Below are positions 12,370 through 23,605 of a stretch of 64,000 nucleotides of DNA, in pieces. The stretch lies in assembly GCA_019925795.1 (NCBI GenBank), contig CM034315.1:33300446-33364445 (forward strand). Reading direction: 5' to 3'. A program made the translations under genes and the position numbers. Under the pieces are notes generated by a model. The model was given only the letters and a program-made list of their open reading frames with translations. It ran no database searches and was not told the DNA's origin. Numbering within the stretch: the first letter of the stretch is position 1; the number at the start of each line of letters is the position of its first letter. This DNA is from Dendrobium chrysotoxum. Taxonomy: Eukaryota > Streptophyta > Magnoliopsida > Asparagales > Orchidaceae.

Positions 12370-13345
12370 CTCATGTTGTTGTTACTATTAGTCCACGCAA
12401 GACTCAAGGCGATCAAATCATTCTTCCAACTCCTCATATGGATAGAAGGGAGGTGCTGGTGTTAGTTATGGTGCTACTGGTGCTAGTGCTGGTGCAGTTT
12501 TAGGAGCAGCTCCTCCTTCATAAAAATTAGGCTCATCGTGCTCTTTCCCCTAATGAAAAAGAATTTGGAAGGAAGCATCTATATTGAAGATAGGAGTATT
12601 TTTGGGAGGTGCATGGTAGGTGAGTTCATATTTTTTCACAAAGATATAGGCTATGATGTGTCCTAGGGAAACATTTTATTTTCTTCTAGTGGGCATGAGT
12701 CAAATAGGAGTTAGGTTTTGAATATAATTGATGAGCATTTGAGCTTCATCGAATTGGGTATTCGACATTATCAAATATGTTACTAAGGAAAGAAATGGAG
12801 TGATATTTACACGGTCTCCAGCTTTAGGTATGATTAAGGTATGAAGAACATGTTGGATAACTCTTACATTCTGGTTTAGGGTATGGACTAAAGGTTGGTA
12901 CTAATTTATGGCTATATTCCAGGTAGTGAGATTTACTACACTTCAATCATAATCACCTCTAGAGGCCATGGATTGTGGACAGGGTCGTTCAGTAGAAAAT
13001 TGGATATATTCCCTTAAATCTTCCTTAATGATTTCTACAGGGCTATGATATATATAGGAGGACATGCTATATGTTTTGAAATTAATTCTAAGGTTTGTTA
13101 AGAATTAATAGAGAATCTCAGAATTGAAAGGAAATGCAACGGTGAGAAAAAATTGAAGAGTTGTGGAAGAAAATATATTCATCACCATAAAGTTTAGAGT
13201 ATGTTGATTGAGCATTCTTCAGAGGGTTATGCTAGCCTCCTTGTATCAGTAGTACGCATCTTCATTTTGAGTAGATTAGAAGTGATTATCAAGAGGGAAA
13301 CAAGAGGAAAAGCCTCCATGAGTTAATCAGCTTCATTTGCTACCT
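12370..13345 (-). pseudogene. C ORF3: extra protein downstream of pol (decayed)
   Basis: A third ORF of unknown function. It is recognised by colinearity with ORF3 of D and B: a segment like LQFFL-VAFPFNSE near the start, then FLTNL, a central GDR-(N/H)ITP-LS-VTYLIMS motif, FDEAQM, then RRK-N-(A/S)LGHI--YI, and a C-terminal part with APPK-TPIF, acidic residues, Pro/Ala runs and DRLES. Numerous stops and frameshifts. The N-terminal half resembles what I recall of the domain family called putative plant transposon protein; that assignment is tentative. It sits between pol and the purine tracts. Confidence 0.6.
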
Positions 13346-13436
13346 CCTACTATTTGAGAATTTTAGAGTTATGGGGGTATGAGTTTAAGAAGGGAAAGAA
13401 ATTGAAAGTTTAGTGGTTTGAGCTAAAATAATCCCT

Positions 13437-13450
13437 CTATTTATATATTT
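13437..13450 (-). promoter_or_regulatory. TATA-like box upstream of ORF3 in C
   Basis: The minus strand reads TATATAAATAGAGGG here. It lies between the dyad array and the start of ORF3 homology, roughly 80-110 bp upstream of the coding region. D has TATAAATT at the same place (23527) and B has TTATATG (43097). Position, not experiment, suggests an internal promoter. Confidence 0.5.
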
Positions 13451-13940
13451 TTAGCAAATTGTACAGTATGGTCAGAGGAGTTTAATCATCTGGACAACTT
13501 GTTAGAAAAAGGTGTTTAAATCCTATAGTACGATCAATATCATACTAGACGATCTTAAAGAATTGCATTCATCTCAAGGAGTCATCCGAACAACTTTTGA
13601 CTAAATATATCATATAGTATGAACAAGCATTCGTATAGTATGAAGTGTAATAATGATCATACCAATCAAATTGAATTAATCCAAATAGATTCTAACATGT
13701 GTATTATACTGTACGAATGGACATTCATACAACATGAATTGGAATAATGATCATACCAACTGAATTGAATTCATACAAACAGATTCTAACATCTGTACCA
13801 TATAGTATGAAAGGAGGTTCATTTAGTATGATATCTAACAATTTTACAAATCTAGACCGTTAATCAAATTAAAGGCAGAGATTCGTGTATGGATGTATAG
13901 ATCGTACAATACAAAGTGAATCGTATAGTATGATGTGGAT
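13451..13940. repeat. Dyad-motif array upstream of ORF3 in C
   Basis: Repeated imperfect palindromes, for example ATCATACTAGACGAT near 13540, TCGTATAGTATGAAG near 13631 and ATCGTATAGTATGATG near 13920. A 94-bp unit containing TAATGATCATACCAA is present twice (13651 and 13745). Together these fill the gap between pol and the ORF3 TATA-like box. An A/T-rich stretch at 13941-14150 follows, in which I see no feature. Confidence 0.7.
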
Positions 13941-14150
13941 AGTTTTTTATTTTTGATTTTTTTAATTTATTTTTTTTTATTTTTCCTGTGAAGAGTGTGT
14001 GATGATTAGGGAAAATCTACTAAATAAAAAAAAATAAAAAATAAAATAAAATAAACATACAGAAATAAACACACAAATTCAAAATGACATAAACTTGAAG
14101 CACACAAAGAAATGGTTGATTACAAATGATAAGAAAATTTTGGACTCATC

Positions 14151-14438
14151 CTAAATCAAGCATGAATATCTATAACACCTAGTCTAGACCTCATGGTGCT
14201 AAAGGTGTCATAAGCTAGAGGTTTAGTAAAGATGTCTGCTAATTGGTCTTAGTAGCTATATAATGTAATTATATATTACTCTTGGCCATATGATCTCATA
14301 TAAAGTGATGCATAATGTCTATATGCTTTATACAAGAGTGTTATATTAGATTTTTAGATATGTAAATGGCACTAGTGTTACCACACATGATAGGAATGGT
14401 GCCTATAGCTAGTCCAAGATCTAAGATTTGTTGCTTTA
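14151..14438 (-). pseudogene. pol: C pol, C-terminal RNase H end (cut by element D)
   Basis: The minus-strand reading ends with LAYDTFSTMRSRLGVIDIHA and a stop at about 14151. This is the conserved C-terminus of copia RNase H seen in D (22810-22885) and B (41270-41335). The upstream part of the gene continues at 26399 once D and one copy of its target duplication are removed: the residues WLK on one side and QQILDLG on the other join across the insertion site. Confidence 0.8.
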
Positions 14439-16279
14439 TGTTGAAATCCAGGATCTCGAGCACTTAATTTTGATGTTGAGAACTAATACTTATTGAATCT
14501 ATATGGACTTCCTTAAGATTACAAATGTTTATCCTTATATATGAGCATTAACATTTCAGGTCAAATGCACACTGCTCAAGGTTGCTAGAGACTCAAACTG
14601 GGAAGAATAGGATGTTGAAAATCTTATAATTTTTAATTTCTTTATTTTTATTTTCTTGAGTCTGCCATAAAAGCATGTTTGTGAAAGGAGCAACCATGCA
14701 CACACACAGGGAGAGATTTATTTTTATGTTTAAATTTTCTTTTAAAAAATTATCGTACTGTACGATTTTAAATCATACTGTATGATTAATAATTAATACT
14801 CAGGCTAACGGCTATTTTTCAGATGATTAGCTTTGTAACCTAATCGTACTGTACGATGCTAATCGTACAATACGATGAGGTTCAATTGAAAAACCCTAGC
14901 CGCCAGAGTAAGTTTGGTAAGATTATAATTTTGATTTTTTGAACTATTCATACTGTATGATCCAGATCGTATGGTACGATTAATTGAATACTTACCCAAA
15001 TTATCTACCGTAATCAGGAAATAAACTTTGGTTTCTTATTTAAAGTATATCGTACTGTACGATACTATATCGTACCGTACGATGGGCAGAGATGATTTCA
15101 TTCATCCCTTCGATCATACCAGACAAAACCAAGGTTTTTTGTTCTATTCATATTGGATGATATTCATATCATACTGGACGATAGCCTGAAATGAACTAAT
15201 CGTACTGTATAAATAGTGCAGTGTTGGACAACAGACAGAAAAGAATCTTCTCGTCCCATGGATCGTCCCACAGATCATCTTATACGAACAGTAGAAAACA
15301 ACATGATCGTCCTGTATAATATACAGATCATACAGTACGATATGTATAAAATCTGAGAACTATTCTTCTGTGCTCGTACTTGACAAAGCTGTATTTGAAC
15401 TGATCGTACTTTACGATTATATATCGTACTGTATGAACAGAGACAAAAAAGTTGAAATTTTTAGGGTTTTCTGAAGCCTAATTTAAAAAGAACTTTAATT
15501 TTTCAATTGAGTGTTTTTGGTCTGTCTACTTGCTGTGAAAGGCATTGAGAGAGGAAGGGACTCTTTAGGGAGAAGTTTTCTTCGGAGAGATCCAGGGCTT
15601 GTGAGAGGAAGGTGAAGGTGAGCTTGAGTGTGAGAGAGAAGGAGTGTGAGGGGATCACACGGTGGCTCCAAGCTAGCTGCATGCTTTGCTCCTCTTGTGG
15701 CTTTGGGGAGTCTTGGGAAAGTTCTCTAGGGAAGAGAGGCTTCAAGATCAACATCATCAAGCTACTCTTCCATCTCCAGGAGGGAGAAAAAGGAGAAGGT
15801 CCGCTGCCATCACTAGGAGGGTGACATAGCGTTTGGTATTCCGCCACACCGGGGAAGGTGAAAGTGAGTCTTGTAAAGGCTTCTCCGCCTTGCTGTGGGA
15901 GCAAAAGGAGAGTCAACTTTTAGTAGTGTAAATCCCGGAGTGGAGGACTCCGGGGAGTGGACGTAGGTTAAGTGACCGAACCACTATAAAAATCTCTTGT
16001 GTGCTTTTTCCATTTTTACAGCACTTTACTTTTTACGCATTTTATTTACTGCTTTTAATTATTTGATGAAAAGTTTGATTTAGATCTTATATCATGGAAT
16101 TTGCAATTGTGTCACCGATATCGTTGTTGTTAACAAACTACTAGCTTCCGCATTCTACTTATTATAATGTTATTTTAAAAAAAAGGAAAACAAAAAAAAT
16201 AAAACTCTTGTTTAGGTTTAAATTTTTTAAAATACCAATTCAGCCCCCCCCCCCCCCCTTGGCGAATCTCTGACTTTCA
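14439..16279 (+). repeat. 5' LTR of element D (1,841 bp)
   Basis: The LTR starts TGTTGAAATCCAGG and ends CTCTGACTTTCA, canonical TG...CA. Contents in order: a leader-like block, a dyad array (14752-15440), a G/A-rich part with GAGAGGAAGG, the block CCGAACCACTATAAAAATC near 15978, and a run of 15 C at 16244-16258 followed by TTGGCG. No gene is present. An antisense open stretch at 15503-15916 is incidental. Confidence 0.93.
14752..15440. repeat. Dyad-motif array in the D 5' LTR (GTACTGTAC type)
   Basis: The exact 15-mer ATCGTACTGTACGAT occurs at 14752, 14843 and 15049, with near copies at 14772 (ATCATACTGTATGAT), 14862 (ATCGTACAATACGAT), about 15070 (ATCGTACCGTACGAT) and later. Each has 7-base inverted arms around one base. 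The matching array of the 3' LTR is at about 24897-25555. The same 15-mer also fills 23036-23515 ahead of ORF3. Confidence 0.88.
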
Positions 16280-16281
16280 AG

Positions 16282-16293
16282 TGGTATCAGAGC
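16282..16293 (+). other. Primer binding site of D
   Basis: TGGTATCAGAGC, a perfect match to the initiator-Met tRNA primer site, 2 bases after the LTR end. Confidence 0.95.
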
Positions 16294-16339
16294 GGGGTTT
16301 CAAAATAGTGTTTTAGAAAAACCTAGAAACGTAAGATCC

Positions 16340-18195
16340 ATGGCTCAATTTTGTATCGGTAACACTTCGGAGGGTTATTCTATAACCCATCCACCTTTAT
16401 TTGACAATATACCATTTGATTTCTGGAAAATACACATGTCTACATTTTTACAGTCTCTAGACTATCGCATGTGGATGTTGGTTCAAGAAGGTTATTCTTC
16501 ACCGTTTCGTATGTTGAATGGAGTTAAAACTGAATTAGCTTTTAATGAATGGAGCAATGAGGATAGAGAATTTGCACAGTTAAATGCTAAATTCTTAAAT
16601 TATTTCTTTTGTGCATTAAAATCAGAAGATTATATGCGAGTGTCTACCTGTACTACTGGTTAGGAAATTTGAGACGAACTGTGTATCACATATGAAGGAA
16701 CTAGTGAGGTCAAATAATCTAGGCTGAACATACTGTTATATGATTACGAACTATTCTGCATGAAACCTAGTGAAACTATCTCTGAAATGTACACTAAATT
16801 CACCTAGATAGTGACATCTTTGCATGCTTTAGAGAGAGAGTTGTCTAACTCAGAAAAAGTGAATAAAATATTACGATGTTTGCCTAATTCATATGATGCA
16901 AAAATTACTGTAATAACTGAGTCAAAATATTTAAATATTTATTCGATTGATAACTTGCTAGGGTCACTCATTACCTACGAGCAAGGAGTGAGTCAACGAC
17001 AAAGTGATGCAGGTGAAAAGAAGAAGGAGCTAACGGTGGCCTTAAAAGCAAATAATTCTGAAAGTGACAGCTCTGTAGTGGAGGAAGATGACGACATAGC
17101 CTTGATGACTCGTCAGTTCAAGAATTTTTTGAAACGAAAGCAACACTATCATCAAAGCAATTGGAACAAAGATAAAAGCTCAAAGAATACTAAAGTTGCA
17201 TCTGACACAATTTGCTTTGAGTGCAGGAAACCCAATCATCTCTGAGCTGATTTCCCCAACGTTAAGACTCAACAATCCAAAGAAAAGGGCAAGGAAAGGC
17301 CAAAGTTTAGAAAGGGCAAGTCTAAGACACAAAAAGCATTTTGGGCTGACTATGCCTCAGAATCATCAGAAGAAGAAGCAGAGGAGGAGGTAACAAATTT
17401 ATGTCTTATGGCTAATGATAATCTTGATCAATCAGATCAAGATGAGCTATGTCAACTTTCTTATGATGAGCTATTGATTATTTCTAAAAAAATTCATGAT
17501 TCATATAGAAAGTTAAAGAAAAAGCATGTTAGTCTTAACACTGAGTTCAGTACTTTACAAAAGGAGCATGCTAATGTAGTTAAGGATTTTTCTAACTTGG
17601 ATAAATATCATATGTCTCTGCTTGATGAATTTGAAGCATTAAACAAGAAGCATATTGAGTTAACCACTACACACGATATCTTGAAATCATCACATATTGA
17701 ACTAGAGAATGCATTTAAGGAACTAGAAGAACTTGCAGAGGAACTAGATAGGAGTGAGCATACATTGAGATTTGAATATGTAAGCCTTAACCAAGAGAAT
17801 AAATTTTTAAATGAAAGACTTCATGCATTCGAAAATAATAAAACACCTCCCACGTTTGCTGAGTTTTTTTAGCCTCCACCATGTGAACCATCTCATTCAA
17901 AACGAGCACAGCATGCATTATCCAAACCCAGAAATAGGCACTACCACCTCCGTAGATTAGTAAACCCATTTCCCAGTGTTAGGTGTTATTCTTGTGGCAT
18001 ACTAGGTCATATAGCCTACACGTGTACAATTCACCATACGACACATCTAGTGTAGAGACCTAAGCTGCATTCATCACAGCATAACATGCATACATTTCAT
18101 CAATACAAGCATAAGGTGCAACCAAAACTCACTTAGGTTCCCAAAACTAACCTCTGATTAAAATTATAAGGATGCTCTCACAAAATACCTAGTGA
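16340..18195 (+). pseudogene. gag: D gag (one frame, several in-frame stops)
   Basis: Capsid-nucleocapsid polyprotein, about 620 codons. It starts at the first ATG after the primer site (MAQFCIGN). The order is: N-terminal capsid part with FDNIPFDFWK and KSEDYMRVSTC; a segment with EKVNKILRCLP and SIDNLLGSLI; first knuckle CFECRKPNH at about 17211, lacking the final Cys; an acidic stretch; a strongly coiled-coil region rich in Lys/Glu/Leu (17408-17860); second knuckle CYSCGILGHIAYTC at about 17983. Compared with B and C, most stops lie where Gln, Arg or Trp codons are expected, consistent with C-to-T or G-to-A decay. No frameshift was seen. Confidence 0.85.
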
Positions 18196-19181
18196 GAGCA
18201 TGTGGTACCTGGACAGTGGCTGCTCTAAACACATGACTGGAGACATGAAGCAGTTCGTGACACTAGAGGCAAGGTCAGGAGGCAAGGTTGAAAGTGCAAA
18301 TAGGTTGTTAGACCTATTGGTCACGTCCCTAGGCTAACCAAGTGGGGGGGGGGGGGTGTGAATTGGTCCTTTAAAAATTTACTCTTGATTTTTTTTTTTG
18401 GAAAAATTTTAAAGCTAATCGTACTGTACGATCAAACTTCATACTGTACGAACAAAAATAATTATGCTTTTCTTCAAACGCAGAAATTCAACCACAAAGA
18501 AAATAAAACAGCAGAAAAAAATGCAGGAAATAAACAGTGAACAGAAAACACCAGAATTTATAGTGGTTCGGTCAAACACGACCTACATCCACGCCCTAAA
18601 GACTCCTTCTCTAGGTATTGCACTAAAACCAAGTGACTCTCCTTTTTCCCCCACAGCAAGGCGGAGAAGCCTTTACAAACTCTCTTTCACCAACCCCGGT
18701 GCGGCAGAGAACCGTCGTCCTTTTCACCCTCAAAGTGTGGCAGAGAACCGTTGTCCTTTTCACCCTCCAAGTGCGGCAGAGAACCGGAATCCTCTCGAAT
18801 AATGCTCTTGCTGAACTCTCTAAGGAACTAGGAAGATGCTTGAAGAACAAGTAAAATAAATCCTCTCAATTGGATAACCTTGTGAATCTCCTCACAATTC
18901 TCTCTTGAAAGATCTCTTAAAACTTACTCTCAAACACTCTCCCAATCACTCTCCTTTCACTCCCCAAAAGAATTTTCGCAGAAGGATCTCTCCTTCATCA
19001 GTTTTGTGTCATTTTTATACCTAGGACAAAAAAACCCGTCCAAAAATTGAATTTTCAAGTTAAGTTCGTGCCGATCATCCTGTACGATGGACAATCGTAC
19101 TGTACGAATAGTTCAAAAATTTAAACAATCCATCCTGTACGACTCATCAGATGAATAAGTCAGAGCCATTCGTACGAACAG

Positions 19182-19446
19182 TTCGCCCCGTATGAACCCT
19201 TAGACGATCAAGTCAGTAAGCTTTGTTCGATCCATTCATCCCGTACGAAGGCTTGGACGATCAAATCAGTGAGCTTCGTCCGAACACTTCATCCCGTATG
19301 AACGCTTGGACGATGAAGTCAGTGAGCTTCGTCTGAACACTTCATCCCGTACGAACGCTTGGATAAATCAAACAGAGAGCTTCGTCCGATCCATTCATCC
19401 CGTACGAACCTCTGGACGAACCCAAATTTGAGCTGTTCGTACAGCA
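19182..19446 (-). repeat. 53-bp tandem repeat in G, five copies
   Basis: The anchor TTC(A/G)(T/C)CCCGTA begins at 19182, 19235, 19288, 19341 and 19394, an exact 53-bp period. Copies share a version of CGCTTGGACGATCAA and AGTGAGCTTCGTCCGA. Each unit includes dyad-type half sites (CGTACGAA, GGACGAT), so this is a local amplification of the dyad array of the LTR U3 region. Confidence 0.9.
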
Positions 19447-19691
19447 AAAACTCATGTACGAATGGTTTTCGTAATGTACGAACATTCCTTAGAAAAATTT
19501 TCTTGTCTGATGGGTTCTTCCTGGAGGATATATTCTTCATATCGTACTGTATGATATAAATTCATACTGTACGATCAGTTTAAAATATTTAAACTTTTTA
19601 CTCCCCCATTGTGTATGTGCACAGTTATCCAACTTACAATCACACTCTCTAAGACTCAAGAAAAAGAAAAAATTTACAGACTTCATTTACA

Positions 19692-19829
19692 GTGAACAAG
19701 TGAACTTGAAGTCTTCAACAATCTTGAGTGTGAATTTCCTGAAAAATACTTTAGTACATAGTGAACAAGTGAACTTGAAGTCTTCAACAATCTTGAGTGT
19801 GAATTTCCTGAAAAATACTTTAGTACACA
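19692..19829 (-). repeat. 69-bp direct tandem duplication in G
   Basis: Two nearly identical copies begin GTGAACAAGTGAACTTGAAG at 19692 and 19761. The near identity implies a recent duplication. The other copia LTRs here carry a single counterpart. Confidence 0.92.
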
Positions 19830-22800
19830 CAGACAAAAACTCAAATATATGTTAGAAGATGAATTAGACAAATAATAAAATTTTGTAATCATCAAAAAAT
19901 ATAAACTTAGATTAGAATTCTCATGAACAAAATGATTCACCCAAATCAAAACAAAGGTAACTCTGGGAGACAACACCACCAGAAAGTGGTGGGCTCATGT
20001 ATCATTGGAAACTCTAAGAATTTGATAATTGAAAATGTATTGTTAGTGATGGTTTAAAGCATAACCTTTTAAGTATTAGTCAACTATGTGACAAGGGCTT
20101 TGAAATTAAGTTTTTTTCTAACAAATGTATGATTAGCATAAATGGTACACTTGTGTTAGAAGGAAAATGCATAAACAATGTCTATATATTAGATTTAAAC
20201 TACATTGAAAACTGAAACTCTCTGTGTCTTAAAATAATAGCTGATGACGCTTGGCTATGGCATAGGAGACTATGCCATGCTAGTATGAAAATACTTAGAA
20301 ACATCACGCAGAAAGACTTAGTTAGAGGCATACCTAAGTTAGACTTTACCAAGGACCATCTATGTGATGCCTGCCAACTAGGAAAATAAGAGAAATCATC
20401 ATTTCATTCAATTAAGGATATCAGCACCACTAGGCCTCTAGAAATTCTACACATGGACCTATTTGGACCTGTTCGTACCGCTAGACTAGGAGGAAAATCT
20501 TATGGATTTGTAATAGTGGATGACTTCTCTAGGTTTACTTGGGTGAAATTTTTAACACATAAGAGTGAGTCATTTGAAGAGTTTAGAACTTTCTCCACTT
20601 GGATTCAAAGAAAATTAGGATGTGAAATTAAGACAGTTTATATTGATCACGGTGGAAAATTTGAGAATGATAAGTTTGAATCGTTTTGTAAAGAGATTGG
20701 AATAGAACATAATTTCTCTGCCCCTAGAACTCCTCAGCAAAATAGAATAGCAGAAAGAAAGAATAGAACTTTAGTTGAAGCTGCTAGGGCAATGTTAGCT
20801 GAATACACTCTTCCTAGATATTTTTGGGCAGAAGCAGTGAATACTGCTTGCTATGTTCTAAATAGGGTAAATGTAAGATCCAAACTTAATAAGACACCCT
20901 ATGAATTGCTTAAGGGTAGGACACCCAATCTTTCCCACCTACATGTCTTTGGATGAAAATGTTTCATCTTAATCAATGGCAAGTCACCCTTAAGAAAGTT
21001 CGATCCTAAATCTGATGAAGGGGTTTTCTTAGGTTACTCATATGTAGGTAAAGCCTATAGAATCTTTAATAAGAGGACCCTGGTAGTAGAAGAGTCTACC
21101 CATGTGGTATTTGATGAATCCAGTAAGACCTTTAAATCTAATCAAGAAGAAGAAGAAGTTGAGATTATACGGGGAGTAGAAACCATTGCCATAAAGACTA
21201 GAGCGGAACCTCAGGAACAATTGCCTAGAGATTGGAAATATTCTTCTAGTCATCCTAAAGAACTGATCTTAGGAGACCCATCAGAAGGTATAAAAACTAG
21301 GCATGGACTTAGGAAAGAGGTCAGTCATTCTGGGTTTATATCTATGATTGAACCCACAAATATAGATCAAGCCTTAGGAGATGAATTCTTGATCCTAGCA
21401 ATACAAGAAGAGTTGAACCAATTCATTAGGAATGATGTATGGGAATTAGTCAAAAGACCTAGAGAACAAAGTGTGGTTGGAACTAAGTGGGTCTTTAAAA
21501 ATAAGATGAATGACTCTGGCATAGTAGTGAGAAATAAGGCTAGATTAGTAGCAAAGGGTTACAACCAAATTGAGGGAATAGATTTTGGAGAAACCTTTGC
21601 ACCCGTGGCCAGACTAGATGCCATTTGAGTACTCTTAGCTTTTGCTTACTTAGAGGGTTTCAAATTATATCAAATGGATGTAAAGAGTGCTTTCCTAAAT
21701 GGGGTAATCAAAGAGGATGTCTATGTTGAACAACCCCCAGGATTTGAAAACTCACAATTTCCAAATCATGTGTTTAAGTTGAAAGAGGCACTATATGGAC
21801 AAAAGCAAGCACCAAGAGCCTGGTATGAAAGACTTAGTACATTCCTACTAGATAGAGGCTTTGTTAAGGGTAGTGTGGACACCACCTTATTCTTGAAAAA
21901 GGTAGGAGATGAGATACTCATTGTTCAGATCTATGTAGATGACATCTTGTTCGGATCTTCAGAGAAAATATTATGTGATGAATTTTCAAAAATAATGAGT
22001 GATGAGTTTGAAATGAGTATGATGGGAGAACTTAATTACTTGGATTTAGTGTAAGACAGATAGAAGGTGGAACGTTCCTTAGCCAAACTAAGTATATTAA
22101 AGATATTCTTAAAAAGTACAAAATAGAAAATATTATGGCCATGAATACTCCCATGAGCTCCAACATTCAATTAGATAAAGATTCAAATGAGAAGTCAGTA
22201 GATTAGAAGAAGTATAGGGGAATAATTGGATCACTTCTCTACTTAACTGCCAGCAGACCGGATATAATATTTAGTGTTTGTCTTTGTGCTCGATTTCAAG
22301 CAGATCCAAAAGAATCTCACATGATTGTTGTCAAAAGAATTCTTAGATATCCACTGGGCACCCCAAACTTAGGAATTTAGTATCCTAGACACAGCACTAT
22401 GTTTGAAATCTTAGGGTACTCAGATTTGAATTTTGCAGTTTGCAGGATGTAAGGTAGATATAAAAAGCACCTCTGGTACCTGTCAATTCATTGGATAATC
22501 ATTAGTGTCTTGGTCCATTAGAAAATAGAATTCGGTAGCCCTCTCAACAGCTGAAGCAGAATACATAGCGGTAGGAAGCTGTGTTGCACAAGTCCTTTGG
22601 TTAAAAGAATAACTTTTCGATCTTAGACTACTTGTAGGAACCATCCAAATAATGTGTGACAACACTAGTGCAATTTACATATCAAAAAATCCAATTCAGC
22701 ACTCACGAACAAAGCATATAGACATTAGACATCATTTCATAAGAGATCATGTAGCCAAAGGAGATATTAAAGTACACCACATTGCGACTGGAGAACAATT

Positions 22801-23035
22801 GACTGATATTTTTACAAAACTATTAGCTTATGACACCATTAGTACCCTGAGAATAAAATTAGGTGTCATAGACATTCAAGCTTAAAATAATTAAAAATTA
22901 AAAAATAAAAATAATAATAAACAAAAAATGTGTGTTTGTGTGTTCGTTCTGTTTAATTAAAAATTAAAAAAAAGAGACTTTCCTGATCCTCTCAAATTCA
23001 CGCTGCTGATGCCTAAAACTTGAATTTCTATACAC

Positions 23036-23515
23036 ATCGTACTGTACGATCCAGTATCGTACTGTATGATTATCCTAAAATCACTCAAATCTCAACCGTC
23101 TACTCCATCCACAGTTCAGATCTCTCCTGTCTTGCACATATCGTACTGTATGACTCACCACTCATACTGTACGATACACATTATTGGTCATCATACTGTA
23201 TGAACACCACATTATATGGTACGATCCACATGTCAATATGGATTGGGACGAATTTAAACTCGGCCGGTACGAAAATTATTTTCCTTCGTACTGTACAAAC
23301 ACCTGTTCGTACTATACGATCACTTTTATGAAAAGTCATTTAGACGACTTCTCGGGACGAACGCCTCTCACTCACATTCGTCCAGTACGATTCTGATTGT
23401 ACTGTATAATTTAACTCTCTTTTTTTTGAAAAGTCATCCAGACGAAATAATTGCACATATCGTACTGTACAATCATCAATCGTACTGTACAATCATCAAT
23501 CGTACTGTATGATAC
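23036..23515. repeat. Dyad-motif array upstream of ORF3 in D
   Basis: ATCGTACTGTACGAT at 23036-23050 and ATCGTACTGTATGAT at 23056-23070, then many variants, ending in three tandem near-copies of AATCGTACTGTACAATCATC (about 23458-23515). The stretch from the pol stop (22885) to 23035 is A/T-rich and shows nothing else. The array uses the same motif variant as the D LTR. Confidence 0.85.
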
Positions 23516-23526
23516 TTCCAAAATTC

Positions 23527-23534
23527 TATAAATT
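23527..23534 (+). promoter_or_regulatory. TATA-like box ahead of D ORF3
   Basis: TATAAATT, preceded by the dyad array and followed after 72 bp of pyrimidine-rich sequence by the ORF3 ATG at 23606. This spacing suits a plant core promoter and leader. The same arrangement exists in C and B. Confidence 0.5.
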
Positions 23535-23605
23535 GGAGCCATTCTTTGGTTAAGATCTCTCATTCCTCTTCCAATTCCTCACTTTCTCCATCCACTTCCT
23601 CAACA

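Larger units (their letters stand above)
18289..19953 (-). repeat. Element G: solo LTR of a copia element, inserted in D protease
   Basis: On the minus strand the LTR starts TGTTTTGATTTGGG (19953) and ends TTTCA (18289). It is flanked by a perfect target duplication AAGGT (18284-18288 and 19954-19958) with no internal sequence, which is the signature of LTR-LTR recombination. It contains the LTR landmarks in order: poly-G of 13 (18344-18356), TTATAGTGGTTCGGTC near 18559, GTGCGGCAGAGAACC-type tandem units (18690-18790), dyad motifs, a five-copy 53-bp repeat and a 69-bp duplication. It is the youngest insertion that can be ordered here, since it lies inside D inside C inside F. Confidence 0.9.
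18196..22885 (+). pseudogene. pol: D pol: protease, integrase, RT, RNase H (interrupted by solo LTR G)
   Basis: Protease WYLDSGCSKHMTGD starts at 18202 and is split after 18288 by G; it resumes at 19959 with the GDNTTRK segment. LWHRRLCHASM (about 20250) is GAG-pre-integrase. Integrase spans about 20440-20960: HMDLFGP, VDDFSRFTW, IDHGGKFEN and the IAERKNRTL Glu region. RT spans about 21350-22060, with GTKWVFKNK, QMDVKSAFLNG and an intact YVDD near 21939. A frameshift follows at about 22050. RNase H ends with KHIDIRHHFIRDHV, TDIFTKLL and GVIDIQA before a stop at 22885. In-frame stops occur at about 20956 and 21626, and further stops and slips from 22060 to 22650. Confidence 0.87.

Noticed and set aside
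15208..15216. TATAAATAG in the D 5' LTR as a promoter
   Set aside because: It is a decayed dyad motif; the 3' LTR reads TATGAATAG at the matching place, so it is not conserved.
15503..15916. A 137-codon open frame on the minus strand across the D 5' LTR
   Set aside because: It lies wholly in LTR sequence, antisense to the G/A-rich leader. It is not kept open over the same length in the 3' LTR copy and shows no domain.
16282..16293. A possible tRNA gene fragment
   Set aside because: Only the 12-base primer site complementary to the tRNA 3' end is present, at the standard place after an LTR.
19182..19446. Regular direct repeats as a CRISPR array
   Set aside because: The repeats are contiguous with no unique spacers, and they lie inside a plant LTR.
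23020..23396. Two overlapping frames of 103 and 70 codons in the dyad array
   Set aside because: They are produced by the repeat itself (Tyr/Arg/Thr-rich) and have no counterpart in the arrays of B or C.
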